Shown here piece by piece: positions 7,368-15,121 of a DNA stretch of 41,530 nucleotides (positions are counted from its first letter, which is position 1; each line of letters begins with the position of its first letter). The stretch lies in NCBI GenBank assembly GCA_020721445.1, contig DYMU01000023.1, positions 1 through 41,530 of the forward strand, written 5' to 3'. The notes under the pieces were generated by a model, which searched no databases, was not told the DNA's origin, and worked only from the letters and a program-made list of their open reading frames with translations. This DNA comes from Gemmobacter nectariphilus (GTDB lineage: Bacteria; Pseudomonadota; Alphaproteobacteria; Rhodobacterales; Rhodobacteraceae). A program made the position numbers and the translations under genes.

Positions 7368-8414
7368 ATGAACGATATTTCCTTGGGGCTTGACACCTTT
7401 GGCGACGTGAACCGCAGGGCCGACGGGCGGCTGTTGCCGATGGATCAGGTATTGCGCGATGTGGTCGATCAGGCGGTTCTGGCCGACCAGACCGGTATCG
7501 ACTTCATTGGTCTGGGCGAACACCATCGCGATGATTTTGCCATTTCCGCGCCCGAGATCGTGCTGGCCACCATCGCAGGACGGACCAGCCGCATCCGTCT
7601 GGGCACCGCCGTTACCGTGCTGTCGTCGGATGATCCGGTGCGGGCGTTCCAGCGGTTTTCCACCCTGAACGCGTTGTCAAGCGGCCGGGCCGAGGCGATC
7701 TTGGGTCGGGGGTCGTTCAGCGAAAGCTATGCCTTGTTCGGCTATGACATGAACAATTACGAACAGCTGTTCGAAGAAAAACTGGACCTGTTCGCCCGTC
7801 TGGTGCGCGAAAAGAAAGTGACCTTGCGCGGCGAAACCCGCGCGCCCTTGCGCAATCAGGTGGTTTATCCGCCGCTGGGGCCACAGGGCCTGACCACCTG
7901 GGTTGGTGTGGGCGGCAGCCCCGAGTCGGTGGTGCGTGTGGTGCGGCATGACCTGCAACTGATGCTGGCGATCATCGGCGGCGATCCGGCGCGCTTTGTG
8001 CCCTATGTTGACCTTTATCACCGCGCGGTGGAGCAGATGGGCACGCCGCCCCGTCCGATCGGGGTGCATTCCCCCGGTTTCGTGGCTGCAACCGATGAGG
8101 CGGCGCGCGAAGGCTTGTGGCCGCATTACCGCGAGATGTTCGGCCGTCTGGGGCGGGAACGTGGTTGGCCCCCGGTCACCAAGGACCGCTATCTGGCCGA
8201 GGTTGAGCATGGCTCGCTTTACGTTGGCAGCCCGGAAACCGTGGCGCGCAAGATCTCCAAGACGGTTCAGACCCTGGGCATCCAGCGGTTCGATCTGAAA
8301 TATGCCACCGGCCCGCAGCCGCATGGCGACTTGATGGAGTGTATCCGGCTTTATGGCGAAACCGTGCTGCCGATGGTGCGCGATATTCTGGCCAGCGGTC
8401 GCGCTGCTGCCTGA
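7368..8414 (+). CDS. LLM-class (luciferase-like) flavin-dependent monooxygenase
   Basis: 348 aa. It belongs to the bacterial luciferase-like superfamily: TIM-barrel enzymes that use reduced FMN or F420 to oxidise small substrates. Family landmarks are GLDTFGDV near the N-terminus, GLGEHHRDDF (about 45-54), SRIRLGTAVTVLSSDDPVR, a GRAEAILGRGS segment and a C-terminal LKYATGPQPHGDLME. The start at 7368 is fixed by AGGAGG at 7357-7362. A longer in-frame extension to 7113 overlaps the NYN gene and is not protein-like. The reductant is not determined. A flavin reductase gene exists at 32129 but is unlinked. The substrate is unknown. Confidence 0.9.
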   Translation: MNDISLGLDTFGDVNRRADGRLLPMDQVLRDVVDQAVLADQTGIDFIGLGEHHRDDFAISAPEIVLATIAGRTSRIRLGTAVTVLSSDDPVRAFQRFSTLNALSSGRAEAILGRGSFSESYALFGYDMNNYEQLFEEKLDLFARLVREKKVTLRGETRAPLRNQVVYPPLGPQGLTTWVGVGGSPESVVRVVRHDLQLMLAIIGGDPARFVPYVDLYHRAVEQMGTPPRPIGVHSPGFVAATDEAAREGLWPHYREMFGRLGRERGWPPVTKDRYLAEVEHGSLYVGSPETVARKISKTVQTLGIQRFDLKYATGPQPHGDLMECIRLYGETVLPMVRDILASGRAAA

Positions 8415-8438
8415 GCGCGCCGCATCTGGCATCGGTGG

Positions 8439-8471
8439 AAGCCTCCGGCGGGAGTATTTGGCAAGCAGCAA
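8439..8471 (+). repeat. Interspersed GC-rich repeat, copy 1 (subtype A)
   Basis: The core CCTCCGGCGGGAGTATTT is followed by GGCAAGCAGCAA. It lies between the convergent 3' ends of the monooxygenase gene and dnaE2. It matches copy 2 (11412-11446) in inverted orientation. Confidence 0.8.
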
Positions 8472-8499
8472 TTGCTGCGGCGATTTGCTTTGGCGGCTG

Positions 8500-11322
8500 T
8501 CAGGCGACAGGGGTCAACCATGGCCGCAGCAAGGCCATCGGATGCGCCCGCAGTGTCAGGCGCATTGCGACATAGTCTTCCACCACCGATTCGCCTGTGG
8601 TCATGGCCGGGAAGCTGACGCGCGGTTCCATGATCGCCTCGCCATCCATGTCTTGCGCAAACAGCGGCAAGGGCGCGGCGGGGGACAAGGCGCGGGCGGC
8701 CCAGAGGGCGGCGCGACGGTCAAGGCCCAGGGGCGCGAAGGCATCGGCCTCGGCCAGACGTGTCAGCGTGGCACTTGTCACCCCCGCCCTGCGCCAGACA
8801 TCTTCGACCGACAGATAGCCATTGCCACGGGCAAGGCTGACCCATCGCGCCTCATCCTCGGGCAGGCCCTTGATCTGGCGAAAGCCAAGTCGCAGGGCAA
8901 GGGTGCCGTGGTGATCCTCCATCCCGTTGTCCCATTGGCTGTGGTTGATGCTGGGCGGCAGCACGGTGACGCCATGCATCCGCGCATCGCGCACGATCTG
9001 CGCCGGGGCGTAGAAGCCCATCGGCTGGCTGTTCAACAGCGCGCAGGCAAAGATGCCGGGGTGGTGGCATTTCAACCAGGCGCTTGCATAGACCAGCAGC
9101 GCAAAGCTGGCGGCATGGCTTTCGGGAAAGCCATAGCTGCCAAAGCCCTCGATCTGCGAAAAGCAGCGCTGGGCAAAGTCATCGTCATAGCCGTTGTCAC
9201 GCATGCCTTGCAGGAAGCGGTCTTTCAGCGCGGTGACGTTGCCATGCTTCTTGAAGGTGGCAAGGGCGCGGCGCAACCGGTCCGCCTCGAGCGGGGAAAA
9301 GCCGGCGCCGACGATGGCGATCTGCATCGCCTGTTCCTGAAACAGCGGCACGCCAAGGGTTTTCGCCAGCACCGCACCAAGCGCATCAGACGGAAACTGC
9401 ACGATTTCCTGCCCGTTGCGGCGGCGCAGGAACGGGTGGACCATGTCGCCCTGTATCGGCCCCGGTCGGATGATCGCGACCTGTATGACCAGATCATAAA
9501 ACGTGCGCGGCCGCATCCGGGGCAGAAAGTTCATCTGCGCCCGGCTTTCCACCTGAAACACCCCCAGACTGTCAGCCCGGCACAGCATGTCATAGGTCTG
9601 CGCGTCCTCGGCCGGCAGGGTGGCCAGATCAAAGCGGCGGTGGTGGTGCTGGTCCACCAGATCAAACGCCTTGCGGATGCATGACAGCATGCCAAGCGCC
9701 AGAATATCGACCTTGAGGATGCCCAGCGTGTCGATGTCATCCTTGTCCCAGCAGATGACGGTGCGATCCTCCATCGTGGCGTTTTCGATCGGCACCAGCT
9801 CGTCCAGCCGCCCTTCGGTGATGACAAAGCCGCCGACGTGCTGGCTTAGGTGGCGGGGAAAGCCCTGCACCTCGTCAATCAGGCGCAGGGTCTGGTGCAG
9901 GCGGCGGTCGGTCGGGTCCAGCCCGATTTCGCGCAGCCGCGCCTCGGTTATCGCCTTTGGCCCGCCAAAGCCCCAGATCTGCGACGACAGCGCCGACAGC
10001 GTGTCTTCCGACAGCCCCATCGCAGCCCCCACCTCGCGCACCGCGCGCTTGCCGCGATAGTGGATCACCGTGGCGCACAGCCCGGCACGCATCCGGCCAT
10101 AGCGTTGATAAATATGCTGGATCACCTCTTCGCGGCGTTCGTGTTCGAAATCCACGTCAATGTCGGGCGGCTCATTGCGCGCCTCGGACACAAAGCGTTC
10201 AAACACCATGGTGCCAATTTCCGGGCTGACCGAGGTGACGCCAAGCGCATAGCACACCACCGAATTGGCCGCCGAGCCGCGCCCCTGACACAGGATGCCC
10301 CGGTCACGGGCAAAGCTGACGATATCATTCACCGTCAGGAAATAGGCCGCATAGCGCAGCTTGGCGATCAGCGCCAATTCATGCGCCATCTGCGCCTTGA
10401 CCTTGTCACTTGCGCCCTGCGGATAGCGCCAACGCAGCCCCTGCTGCGCCAGACGGGCCAGGCGCTGATCGGCAGTCTCACCCCCCGTTGCCTCGGACGG
10501 ATAGTCATAGCGCAGCTCGTCCAGCGAAAACGCGGCCCGCGCTGCCACCTGCGCCGCGTGGGTCAGCGCGGCCTCATACCCGGCGAACAGCCGGCGCAGA
10601 TCGGCGGGCTTGCGCAGGCGCTGCTCGCCATGCGGCAGGGCGCGGCGGCCCAGATCCTCAACCCGCACGCCAAGGCGCACCGCGGTCAGCACATCGGCCA
10701 AGCGCCGCCGCGCCGGGTGGTGCAGCAGCGGCAGGCTTGATGCCAGCAAGGGCAGGCCCAGCCGCGCGGCCAAAGCCTTGTGCCGCGCCATGCGGGCCCG
10801 GTCCTGCCCATCATACTGCGGGGCCAGCACCCATGAGCATTGGCCGGGAAAGCGCTGCACCAACCGCTCTGCCTGCGGTAGCCATGCCTTGAAGGGCATT
10901 CCCCCCGAACAGGGCGTCAAGCGCTGGTCGGGCGGGTGCAGCAACAACTCCAGCCCCGCGCCCCAATCCAAAAGGTCCGACAGGGCCAGATGACAGTCGC
11001 CCTTTGGCGCGCGCATCCGCCCCAGTGTCAGCAGCCGGCACAGCCGCCCCCAGGCCGTGCGGTCGCGCGGCAGGGCCGTCACCGTCAGTCCGTCGCGCAG
11101 CACCAGCCGTGCGCCTGCCAGCACCCGGGGCGGCACCGCGCCATCGCGCCCCATCTCACGCGCGCGCTGATGCGCCCGCACCACCCCGGCGACCGAATTC
11201 ACGTCGGTGATCGCCAACACAGCCAGCCCCAGATCGGCGGCAGCCTCCACCATCTCCTCGGGGTGTGATGCCCCGGTAAGGAAGGTGAAATTGGTCAGTG
11301 TGCACAGTTCGACAATGGGCAT
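8500..11322 (-). CDS. dnaE2: Error-prone DNA polymerase DnaE2 (ImuC), C-terminally short
   Basis: 940 aa from ATG 11322. This C-family polymerase performs SOS translesion synthesis with ImuB. The PHP domain starts VELCTLTNFTFLTGASHPEEM, with Cys where ELH is usual. The catalytic palm motif PDIDVDFEHERREEVI (about residues 380-395) is intact, as are the finger region (IIRPGPIQGDMVHPFLRRR) and the HhH region. The protein ends at VEDYVAMRLTLRAHPMALLRPWLTPVA, where most DnaE2 proteins continue for roughly 100 or more residues with an OB-fold, so the C-terminal domain appears to be missing. A GTG 33 nt upstream is in frame, but using it would place the LexA box (11337-11351) inside the coding region, so ATG is preferred. 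It is transcribed alone; imuB is 6.8 kb away. Confidence 0.93.
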   Translation of the reverse strand: MPIVELCTLTNFTFLTGASHPEEMVEAAADLGLAVLAITDVNSVAGVVRAHQRAREMGRDGAVPPRVLAGARLVLRDGLTVTALPRDRTAWGRLCRLLTLGRMRAPKGDCHLALSDLLDWGAGLELLLHPPDQRLTPCSGGMPFKAWLPQAERLVQRFPGQCSWVLAPQYDGQDRARMARHKALAARLGLPLLASSLPLLHHPARRRLADVLTAVRLGVRVEDLGRRALPHGEQRLRKPADLRRLFAGYEAALTHAAQVAARAAFSLDELRYDYPSEATGGETADQRLARLAQQGLRWRYPQGASDKVKAQMAHELALIAKLRYAAYFLTVNDIVSFARDRGILCQGRGSAANSVVCYALGVTSVSPEIGTMVFERFVSEARNEPPDIDVDFEHERREEVIQHIYQRYGRMRAGLCATVIHYRGKRAVREVGAAMGLSEDTLSALSSQIWGFGGPKAITEARLREIGLDPTDRRLHQTLRLIDEVQGFPRHLSQHVGGFVITEGRLDELVPIENATMEDRTVICWDKDDIDTLGILKVDILALGMLSCIRKAFDLVDQHHHRRFDLATLPAEDAQTYDMLCRADSLGVFQVESRAQMNFLPRMRPRTFYDLVIQVAIIRPGPIQGDMVHPFLRRRNGQEIVQFPSDALGAVLAKTLGVPLFQEQAMQIAIVGAGFSPLEADRLRRALATFKKHGNVTALKDRFLQGMRDNGYDDDFAQRCFSQIEGFGSYGFPESHAASFALLVYASAWLKCHHPGIFACALLNSQPMGFYAPAQIVRDARMHGVTVLPPSINHSQWDNGMEDHHGTLALRLGFRQIKGLPEDEARWVSLARGNGYLSVEDVWRRAGVTSATLTRLAEADAFAPLGLDRRAALWAARALSPAAPLPLFAQDMDGEAIMEPRVSFPAMTTGESVVEDYVAMRLTLRAHPMALLRPWLTPVA

Positions 11323-11336
11323 GGCAGCCTGGGTGT

Positions 11337-11351
11337 GAACAAACAAGGAAC
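11337..11351 (-). promoter_or_regulatory. LexA (SOS) box of dnaE2
   Basis: The minus strand reads GTTCCTTGTTTGTTC, an exact GTTC-N7-GTTC direct repeat, 14 bp upstream of the dnaE2 ATG. A GATAAT hexamer (complement of 11370-11375) lies just upstream, so LexA would block near the transcription start. Confidence 0.87.
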
Positions 11352-11411
11352 ACACCTAGCGCATCGCAGATTATCCTGCCAGTGAGTCGCCAAAAAAACC
11401 GCGAAAAGGGC

Positions 11412-11446
11412 TTGCTGCTTTTGAAATACTCCCGCCGGAGGCTTCG
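11412..11446 (-). repeat. Interspersed GC-rich repeat, copy 2 (subtype A)
   Basis: Read on the minus strand: AGCCTCCGGCGGGAGTATTT then CAAAAGCAGCAA. It begins 36 bp after the stop of the Trm112-like gene and lies upstream of dnaE2. It is inverted relative to copy 1, so the two bracket dnaE2. Confidence 0.8.
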
Positions 11447-11482
11447 ACATCAGCCCCCGGCGCCACCGCCGCAATGGGGCGC

Positions 11483-11692
11483 TCAGTCCAGCGTGCGGGC
11501 CTCGGACACCAGCATCACCGGAATGCCATCACGGATCGGAAATGCCAGATGGGCGGCCTTGGACACCAGTTCCTTGCGCGCCGCATCATAGCTCAGCACC
11601 GCATGGCTGACCGGGCAGACCAGACTTTCCAGCATCCGCGGATCAAAGGTCTGACCGACAGGCTCCATGTCCGCCTTTTCCAGATCCGTCAT
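11483..11692 (-). CDS. Trm112-family (UPF0434-like) small protein
   Basis: 69 aa. It resembles the bacterial Trm112/YcaR family: [21 protein letters not shown], then [25 protein letters not shown]. Trm112 proteins are small activators or partners of methyltransferases, but the bacterial role is poorly defined. Only one of the family's possible zinc cysteines (in LVCPVSH) is visible, which is common in bacterial members. Its start overlaps the stop of the Lon-domain gene (4 nt, ATGA type), so it is translationally coupled and the last gene of a cnoX-like - lon-domain - trm112 operon. Confidence 0.9.
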   Translation of the reverse strand: MTDLEKADMEPVGQTFDPRMLESLVCPVSHAVLSYDAARKELVSKAAHLAFPIRDGIPVMLVSEARTLD

Positions 11693-12333
11693 TGCATCAC
11701 CTCATCCGTGGCCCCGCCGCGCAGGGCAAATTCGATCAGCGTCACCAGCGTTTCGCGCCGGGTCGACAGCGATGGCGCCTCCAGCAGGGCCTGCTTGTCC
11801 TCGGGCGTGAACGGGCACAGCATCGAAAGCGAGTTGATCAGCAACTCGGTCTCGGCGTCTTTCAGGCTGTCCCAATCGGTGGACAGGTTCAGCGTGGTCA
11901 GATAGCGGCCCAGCACGGCCAGAAACGCCGGGCGGTCAAAGCCGGGGTCGGTTTCCTCTTCCCGGCTCAGGTCGCGGGTGAAGGGGGCCCAATCCACCAG
12001 ACAGCGGCGATAGGGGGTAAAGCCCTGCACCTCTTCGCGCACCCGAAAGCGGCTGCAACCGGCCAGGGTCACCATATAGCGCCCGTCTTCGGTTTCGGAA
12101 AATCCGGTCAGTCGCCCAGCACAACCGATGGCTTGCAGGCGCTTTTCGCCACCCGGCGTTTCGCGCGGCTGGATCATTCCGATCAGCCGGGTCTTGGTTT
12201 TCAGGCAATCCTCGATCATCGCCAGATAGCGCGGCTCGAAGATATGCAGCGGCAAGCGTGCCCGGGGCAGCATCAGCGCACCGGGCAGCGGAAAGATCGG
12301 GATTGTCTCTGGCAAGTCGGATGTTCTGATCAT
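11689..12333 (-). CDS. Lon substrate-binding (LAN) domain protein
   Basis: 214 aa. It has the N-terminal domain of Lon protease as a stand-alone protein: [35 protein letters not shown] at residues 10-44 is characteristic, followed by [29 protein letters not shown]. There is no ATPase or protease domain, so it is not Lon itself. The function is unknown, perhaps substrate or peptide binding. It starts 28 nt after the thioredoxin gene stop and overlaps the Trm112-like gene by 4 nt. The same three-gene order is common in Rhodobacteraceae (from memory, not checked here). Confidence 0.9.
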   Translation of the reverse strand: MIRTSDLPETIPIFPLPGALMLPRARLPLHIFEPRYLAMIEDCLKTKTRLIGMIQPRETPGGEKRLQAIGCAGRLTGFSETEDGRYMVTLAGCSRFRVREEVQGFTPYRRCLVDWAPFTRDLSREEETDPGFDRPAFLAVLGRYLTTLNLSTDWDSLKDAETELLINSLSMLCPFTPEDKQALLEAPSLSTRRETLVTLIEFALRGGATDEVMQ

Positions 12334-12360
12334 ACCGCAACACCTAGGCCGACGCGGGCG

Positions 12361-13266
12361 TCAGGCAAATATCATCGACGACAGTTTTCGCCGCCCCTTC
12401 AAAACAATCGGATCCTTTGCGGGCAGGGCGTCAAAGATGGTGAACAACTGGGTCTTTGCCGCACCGTCGTTCCATTCGCGGTCGCGGCGGAAAATCTCCA
12501 GCAACGCATCCACCGCCTCATCGGTCTTGCCAGCGGCCAAGAGGGCGGTGGCAAGGTCAAAGCGGGCCTGATGGTTGGCAGGGTCGGCCTCGACCGCGGC
12601 GCGGAAGTCCTGCTCGGGCCCGGCATTGGCGGCCTGCTTGGCCAACTCGATCTGGGCACGGGCGGCCTCAATCTCTTTGGCCTTGGCAATGGCCGCGGGG
12701 GCACCGGCCAGAAAGGCCTCGGCCTGATCCAGATTGCCAAGCGCCAGATGGCTGCGGATCAGCCCGCCATAGGCGGCGGCATTTTCCGGCTCTTCGCCCA
12801 GGATCGCGGCAAAGGTTTCGGCCGCATCGACCACCGCCCCCTCGGCCAGCATCTGTTCGGCCGCCTCGATCGCCTCGGCCAGACCGCCATCGCCACCAAG
12901 GGCGATCACGCGGTCAAGAAACTTCTTGATCTCTGATCCCGGCAGCGCGCCCTGAAACGCATCCACCGGCTTGCCCTGCCAGAAGGCATAGACCGTGGGG
13001 ATCGACTGAACCCGCAACTGCCCGGCGATCATCTGGTTTTCATCGACATTGATCTTGACCATGCGGACCTTGCCGCCCGCCGCCGTCACCGCCGCCTCAA
13101 GTGCCGGACCCAGCGCCTTGCAGGGGCCACACCATGGCGCCCAGAAATCGACGATGACCGGCACGTCGTTGCTGGCGTCAATCACGTCGGCCATGAAACT
13201 GGCCTCGGAACTGTCCTTGATCAATGCGCCCTTTGGCGCGGCGGTCGTCTCACCCAAATTGAACAT
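12361..13266 (-). CDS. cnoX: CnoX/YbbN-type thioredoxin-TPR protein
   Basis: 301 aa. The N-terminal thioredoxin domain has an intact WCGPC active site (45-49) in VIVDFWAPWCGPCK and the cis-proline segment SIPTVYAFWQG. It is followed by Ala-rich TPR-like helices to the C-terminus. This matches CnoX (YbbN), a holdase/redox chaperone that protects proteins from hypochlorous acid damage and hands them to GroEL or DnaK. The E. coli protein lacks the CxxC, whereas alphaproteobacterial ones keep it and may be redox-active. The start at 13266 (MFNLGE) has GGGGGAA upstream; an in-frame extension of 18 codons is not protein-like. It is the first gene of the operon with the Lon-domain and Trm112-like genes. 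Confidence 0.88.
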   Translation of the reverse strand: MFNLGETTAAPKGALIKDSSEASFMADVIDASNDVPVIVDFWAPWCGPCKALGPALEAAVTAAGGKVRMVKINVDENQMIAGQLRVQSIPTVYAFWQGKPVDAFQGALPGSEIKKFLDRVIALGGDGGLAEAIEAAEQMLAEGAVVDAAETFAAILGEEPENAAAYGGLIRSHLALGNLDQAEAFLAGAPAAIAKAKEIEAARAQIELAKQAANAGPEQDFRAAVEADPANHQARFDLATALLAAGKTDEAVDALLEIFRRDREWNDGAAKTQLFTIFDALPAKDPIVLKGRRKLSSMIFA

Positions 13267-13929
13267 CTGTTCCCCCGCTTGGCAGACTCTTTGACCCTTA
13301 TATGCGCGCCAAGGGCGCAAAGGCCAAGGGGGATGGGGCGTTTGCCTGTGCAGATTTCGGTGCCGGTTGGCCGAGACAACAGCGCCAACACGGCCCGATG
13401 GATCGTGACAGCGTGCCGCGCGATCAGATCAGGCCAGACTGTGGCGCAGACTTGCCCTTTGCCCTTGGCCCTCAGTCTGGCTGGCGCACCTGCATGTGTC
13501 ACATCGTATCCAATCTTGCCACAATAGACAGCCGTCAGCCCAAGCCCGCCTTGCCGCCATTTTGCCGGCATCCTGCTGCGATGGACTGAAATTTCGCAGA
13601 CCGCCGGCCCGAATCGGCGTTGGTCGGGCTGGCTTTGGTGCCGGCATCGCCCGGCCATTAACCGACAACGGTCCAACCCTGACGGACCGGAGATGCGAAC
13701 GAGGGTGGTTTTCGACAATATTTCGATTGGTCCACTTTGAATCGCTGTCGTCAATCATGCTCAATATTGGGTAAAGTGACGACTGGGGGCGACTGATACG
13801 AGTGTTGAGTATGTCGTTATCAAATCTGCCAAACGTGGTCCGTGCTTGCACAGGACACCTGTTCGGCGACACCATTGCCGCGCGGCAACTGTTGCCAGAA
13901 ACGAAACAAGTTGATGGTAGGGCAATCTG
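13267..13929. other. 663-bp intergenic region before the sugar transferase gene
   Basis: This is the divergent region between cnoX and the sugar transferase gene. It is GC-rich to about 13690 and then clearly AT-richer (for example 13710-13780), which suggests promoter DNA. Short open frames across it lack Shine-Dalgarno sequences and recognisable protein character, so no gene is called. A perfect 14-bp palindrome lies at 13875-13888. Confidence 0.6.
13875..13888. promoter_or_regulatory. Palindrome upstream of sugar transferase gene
   Basis: TTGCCGCGCGGCAA is a perfect 14-bp palindrome, 41 bp before the start codon at 13930. It is a possible operator for exopolysaccharide control. The regulator is unknown. 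Confidence 0.4.
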
Positions 13930-14637
13930 ATGTCGTTTGAGTTCCCCGAACATCCGCTTGGCGATGCCACGCCCGTCGCGGCTTTGCCAAAGTTTTCCGT
14001 CCCGGCGCTGATGCCAAAGCCGCGTCCCTTCGGACTTTATCGTGACCTGTTCAAGCGGGTATTTGACGTGTCGGCCATCGTGCTGGCAGCCCCGCTGGTT
14101 GTTCCCCTCATCGCTGCGGCGGCCGTTGCTGTCGCGCGGGAAAGCGGCCGCCCGTTCTACTGTCAAGAGCGCGTGGGCAAAGGGGGGCGCATTTTCCGGA
14201 TGTGGAAATTGCGCTCGATGGTTCCCGATGCGGATGCACAGCTGAAGGGCATCCTGGCATCCGACCCGGCGATGTGGTCGGAATGGAACACCGCGCAGAA
14301 ACTGCGCAACGACCCGCGGATTACCAAGGTCGGCCGGTTCTTGCGGCGGTCGTCGCTGGATGAATTGCCGCAACTGTGGAATGTGTTGATTGGTGACATG
14401 AGCCTGGTCGGACCACGGCCGATGATGCCCGAGCAGCGCGCGTTGTATCCGGGAACGGCCTATTACGCCCTGCGCCCCGGCATCACCGGTTATTGGCAGA
14501 CCTCTGGCCGGAACCGCACGACCTTTCACGCGCGGGCCGAGTATGACGCCATATATGAGGAAGGCGTGGCGCTGCGCACCGACCTGCGCCTTTTGCTGAA
14601 CACCGTAAGTGTTGTCGTAAAGGGCACTGGCTGCTGA
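13930..14637 (+). CDS. Sugar transferase, ExoY/polyprenyl glycosylphosphotransferase type
   Basis: 235 aa. It is an initiating enzyme of exopolysaccharide synthesis that moves a sugar-1-phosphate onto undecaprenyl phosphate at the inner membrane. A variable N-terminus (1-40) is followed by one membrane segment (about 45-70, FDVSAIVLAAPLVVPLIAA) and the catalytic bacterial sugar transferase domain: RMWKLRSMVPDAD, FLRRSSLDELPQLWNVL, GDMSLVGPRPMMPEQ and RPGITGYWQTSGRNRTTF. The length matches ExoY/PssY-type monotopic enzymes rather than long WbaP types. No other polysaccharide genes are adjacent, so it is a stand-alone locus here. The sugar specificity is not readable. Confidence 0.92.
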   Translation: MSFEFPEHPLGDATPVAALPKFSVPALMPKPRPFGLYRDLFKRVFDVSAIVLAAPLVVPLIAAAAVAVARESGRPFYCQERVGKGGRIFRMWKLRSMVPDADAQLKGILASDPAMWSEWNTAQKLRNDPRITKVGRFLRRSSLDELPQLWNVLIGDMSLVGPRPMMPEQRALYPGTAYYALRPGITGYWQTSGRNRTTFHARAEYDAIYEEGVALRTDLRLLLNTVSVVVKGTGC

Positions 14638-14822
14638 CCAGACACCGCATGTTGTGAACGTGCCGCTGCCCTGTCGCAAACATGGGGTGAATGGGCTGAT
14701 CATGTGATGTCCGCGTGACACCGCGGGCGCATGGCAAACCAAGTGCAGGCATGGTTCGGTCGGACGCTGCAATGCAGAGACGAAATGTCGCGACACCTGC
14801 GAAAAATGCGATATCCTTCCCA

Positions 14823-14849
14823 TCGCAAAAGCCTTGAGGCGATTTGCGA
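14823..14849. promoter_or_regulatory. Hairpin abutting the ribosome-binding site of the next gene
   Basis: TCGCAAA (14823-14829) pairs with TTTGCGA (14843-14849), with an inner GCCT-TG-AGGC stem. It ends 2 nt before the Shine-Dalgarno AGGGAGGG. It could be a leader hairpin affecting translation or an operator. Confidence 0.45.
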
Positions 14850-14862
14850 CAGGGAGGGCTGC

Positions 14863-15072
14863 ATGAAGAAGCTTGTTGCACTGGCCTGCATGGTCAGTTG
14901 GCTTGGATTTTGGGTCTTCGGCTATCTGGCGTTTACGGCAGATGTGCAGAACCATACGCAAATCCTTGTGGCGGGCGGGTTGGCTGGCCTTGGGTTTTTG
15001 ACGGGGATCTTTGCCTATCTGCGCCTGTGCAAGGATTGCCCGATGACCTACAGGCGCGTCCGGCAAGAGTGA
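14863..15072 (+). CDS. Small two-span membrane protein, unknown
   Basis: 69 aa from ATG 14863, chosen because AGGGAGGG lies just upstream and the protein then starts directly with a membrane helix (MKKLVALACMVSWLGFWVFGYLAF). An in-frame start at 14731 would add an unlikely 44 residues. A second hydrophobic segment (about 33-52, QILVAGGLAGLGFLTGIFAYL) and a short basic Cys-containing tail (LCKDCPMTYRRVRQE) follow. No family is recognised. It lies between the sugar transferase and the S49 peptidase gene on the same strand, with a 49-nt gap before the latter. Confidence 0.7.
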   Translation: MKKLVALACMVSWLGFWVFGYLAFTADVQNHTQILVAGGLAGLGFLTGIFAYLRLCKDCPMTYRRVRQE

Positions 15073-15121
15073 CGGCACGCTGCCCCTTGTTTGGTGCGGC
15101 GCTGCGGCCTACTTCTGCCAC

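Noticed and set aside
8353-9684. Long plus-strand frame antisense to dnaE2
   Set aside because: It mirrors codon bias of dnaE2 and has His/Gln-rich, non-protein-like composition.
13429-15078. 549-codon open frame on the minus strand
   Set aside because: It lies antisense to the sugar transferase and small membrane protein genes and crosses an intergenic region. The translation has no family pattern, and long antisense frames are expected at this GC content.
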